Below, piece by piece: positions 53,001 through 54,184 of a stretch of DNA of 54,184 nt. The stretch is from Methylobacterium sp. E-065 (lineage in GTDB: Bacteria; Pseudomonadota; Alphaproteobacteria; Rhizobiales; Beijerinckiaceae): contig NZ_JAKSYD010000129.1 in the NCBI RefSeq assembly GCF_022829605.1, positions 1 to 54,184 on the forward strand, given 5' to 3'. The translations under genes and the position numbers were made by a program. The notes under the pieces were generated by a model that worked only from the letters and a program-made list of their open reading frames with translations, searched no databases and was not told the DNA's origin. Each line of letters starts with the position of its first letter. The stretch's first letter is position 1.

Positions 53001-53336
53001 GGCACCGGAAAGCGTGGACGATCCCTCGTTTGGGTGACGCACGTCAGAATCCGCTTCGGTATCAAAGCGGGTCACGGCTCCAATCGCCATCGTCGAAAGG
53101 GCGCGGGTCTCGGAATGGCCACTAGCTTGATCGCACCGGCCGCACAGGTCCGCACCTCCGCGCTTGGCTGTGGTGTGATCCACGCCGCTGCAATCCCCCG
53201 TGTGCGCGCCGCCATGGCGATCGTCACACGCGTCCTGCTGGGGGCTTCTCCAGCCGGCGCCCCGGACGACGCCATGAGATCGGACGACATCACCACCGAC
53301 AACGGCGCCTGACCGGCGATATCTGGGAGAGCCACG

Positions 53337-53498
53337 ATGCTGTTCGGACTGAGCCTGTTCGCCTTCTGCAGCGGTATCGTGTTGGCCATCGAAGCGATGC
53401 GGCGGCCGATCGCCCGTGGCGTCCTCGAAGGTTTGGCAGGCTCCTTGATCGTATCCGGCCTTGGCCTCCTCGGCGCGGGGCTACCGATGTTCCATTGA
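53337..53498 (+). CDS. 53-residue membrane protein
   Basis: A short gene with GGGAGA six bases before its ATG (53337). It encodes MLFGLSLFAFCSGIVLAIEA, then MRRPIARGVLEGLAGSLIVS and GLGLLGAGLPMFH: two hydrophobic helices joined by an Arg-rich turn. The pattern and ribosome-binding site argue for a real membrane protein. The family is unknown. Confidence 0.6.
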   Translation: MLFGLSLFAFCSGIVLAIEAMRRPIARGVLEGLAGSLIVSGLGLLGAGLPMFH

Positions 53499-53507
53499 CA
53501 GGGTCGG

Positions 53508-53607
53508 CGACGCCGAGTGGCTGGACCCTATGCTTGAACCGGATCACGGCCGAGCGCTGCGCCCAGTCGGGCGGGTCGAGGAAGCGGTGCTCGGGCCGGG
53601 TCGGCAT
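53508..53607 (-). pseudogene. Possible HNH-type protein N-terminal remnant
   Basis: On the minus strand, from an ATG at 53605-53607, MPTRPEHRFLDPPDWAQRSA followed by VIRFKHR resembles, from memory, the start of small HNH-type proteins of Rhizobiales (form RPEHRxxYPIDWPQLSAxIRFxRA). The expected Cys pairs that follow are only partly visible in another frame. I regard it as a possible relic; the assignment is weak. Confidence 0.25.
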
Positions 53608-53782
53608 GCCGATGCCGGGGAAGCGGAACGCGACCGGTTTTGCAGCGAAGCGGTCTTCGACCCTGTTGCATGGCGGCCACAGCTGAATGGCAACATCCTG
53701 ACGGCCCGCAACCAAAGCGCCTCTGGCATGTTGTCGCGCTCGTGCATGTAGACCGCGAAGTATTACGGCGGTCGAAGGCGCG

Positions 53783-53798
53783 TTAAGAGGCGGTTTAC
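53783..53798 (+). promoter_or_regulatory. CtrA-like box, one mismatch
   Basis: TTAAGAGGCGGTTTAC fits TTAA-N7-TTAAC with one change, the same change as in the box at 33394. It lies about 105-120 bases upstream of the outer-membrane protein gene at 53903. Confidence 0.4.
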
Positions 53799-53902
53799 TA
53801 CGACACAAGCACTCGTCAGGCAGCGGTGTGTCCGTAAAACTACAGCCATTTGGCTCACCGTCCGGTAGTCATAGCTCCAGATTGAATGTTGGACCTGACG
53901 TG

Positions 53903-54184
53903 ATGACCAAGCTTCTCGCCTCGCTCGCCGCCTTCACCGCCCTGACGGCCGCCGCCTCGGCCGCCGACCTGCCGCGTCGCACCGCCCCGCCGCCCGTGTT
54001 CACCCCCGTGCCGGTGTTCACCTGGTCGGGCGCCTACTCCGGTATCAACGCCGGCTCCGCCTTCGACGCCTCCAGACGATCCAGCGGCACCAGCTTCGGC
54101 GTGCCCTTCCGCTACGCCACACCCGGCCCCGTCTCCACCGTCCCCAACCACAGCCAGGACGGCTTCTCCGGCGGCGCTCAGCTC
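53903..54184 (+). CDS. Outer-membrane beta-barrel protein, partial (N-terminus)
   Basis: The gene starts at ATG 53903 and runs off the window, giving 94 residues. A signal peptide (TKLLASLAAFTALTAAASA) is followed by ADLPRRTAPPPVFTPVPV and FTWSGAYSGINAGSAFD. The mature start ADLP-basic-Pro-rich and the W-x-G-x-Y-x-G-I-N-A-G pattern are typical of the Omp25/Omp31-type porin-like outer-membrane proteins of Rhizobiales. The C-terminal barrel is not visible here. Confidence 0.88.
   Translation, partial: MTKLLASLAAFTALTAAASAADLPRRTAPPPVFTPVPVFTWSGAYSGINAGSAFDASRRSSGTSFGVPFRYATPGPVSTVPNHSQDGFSGGAQL

Noticed and set aside
53508..53808. A longer minus-strand gene covering 53290-53808
   Set aside because: Only a short internal part looks protein-like and may be an HNH-type relic; the rest, including the part under the 53-residue membrane protein gene, is arbitrary.

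Overview
The window is a high-GC (by eye near 70%) alphaproteobacterial chromosome segment that best fits the Methylobacteriaceae (Methylobacterium or Methylorubrum). This rests on the protein types (a cyo quinol oxidase with a SURF1 partner, a methylmalonyl-CoA mutase large chain of the ethylmalonyl-CoA pathway kind, alphaproteobacterial TsaD, GpsA and S4), on the many small Rhizobiales-type hypothetical proteins, and on GC-rich multi-hairpin repeats between genes. The assignment is inference, because no database search was possible.

Layout, left to right. 0.4-5.4 kb: a membrane MHYT-PAS-GGDEF-EAL c-di-GMP protein, then a DHA2-type MFS transporter with a divergent LysR regulator. 5.7-9.6 kb: a two-gene operon of a Gly-rich Hint-domain surface protein and a GT4 glycosyltransferase that share a homologous ~100-residue accessory domain. 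10.4-15.3 kb: a translationally coupled tsaD - acetyltransferase - gpsA operon, then a molbindin, a DUF2293 protein, a small secreted protein and rpsD. 15.5-21.4 kb: an acetyltransferase, phosphoglucomutase, a Tat-exported alpha/beta hydrolase and scpA. 21.6-28.3 kb: a leftward MFS-cyoABCD-SURF1 operon. 28.4-31.1 kb: a tandem-domain GT2 glycosyltransferase and tRNA-Val(GAC), with a decayed tRNA-Val half just upstream.

31.2-41.3 kb is rich in small proteins: an overlapping pair of coiled-coil paralogues behind a perfect CtrA-type box, one member of an 84/85-residue paralogue pair, small membrane proteins, an SDR without the usual catalytic Tyr/Lys, an amidase, a class II aldolase and a Cache-type diguanylate cyclase. 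41.5-45.9 kb carries an enoyl-CoA hydratase, an FAD monooxygenase, the second 84/85-residue paralogue, an HhH-like protein and RidA.

46.0-54.2 kb looks like accessory, decaying DNA: a beheaded and frameshifted ABC ATPase, an integrase stump, an orphan Tat-exported peptide-binding protein, a hemerythrin-like protein, tandem Cys-rich periplasmic paralogues, a worn XRE regulator and the start of an outer-membrane beta-barrel protein that runs off the right edge.

The signals most worth following are the domain shared by the Hint protein and its neighbouring glycosyltransferase, four gapped TTAA-N7-TT(A/T)AC boxes in front of small genes, the 84/85-residue paralogues that both seem to have a hairpin over their ribosome-binding site, and the tRNA-Val remnant next to the intact gene. 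I did not find a complete, clearly new multi-gene defence or biosynthetic system.
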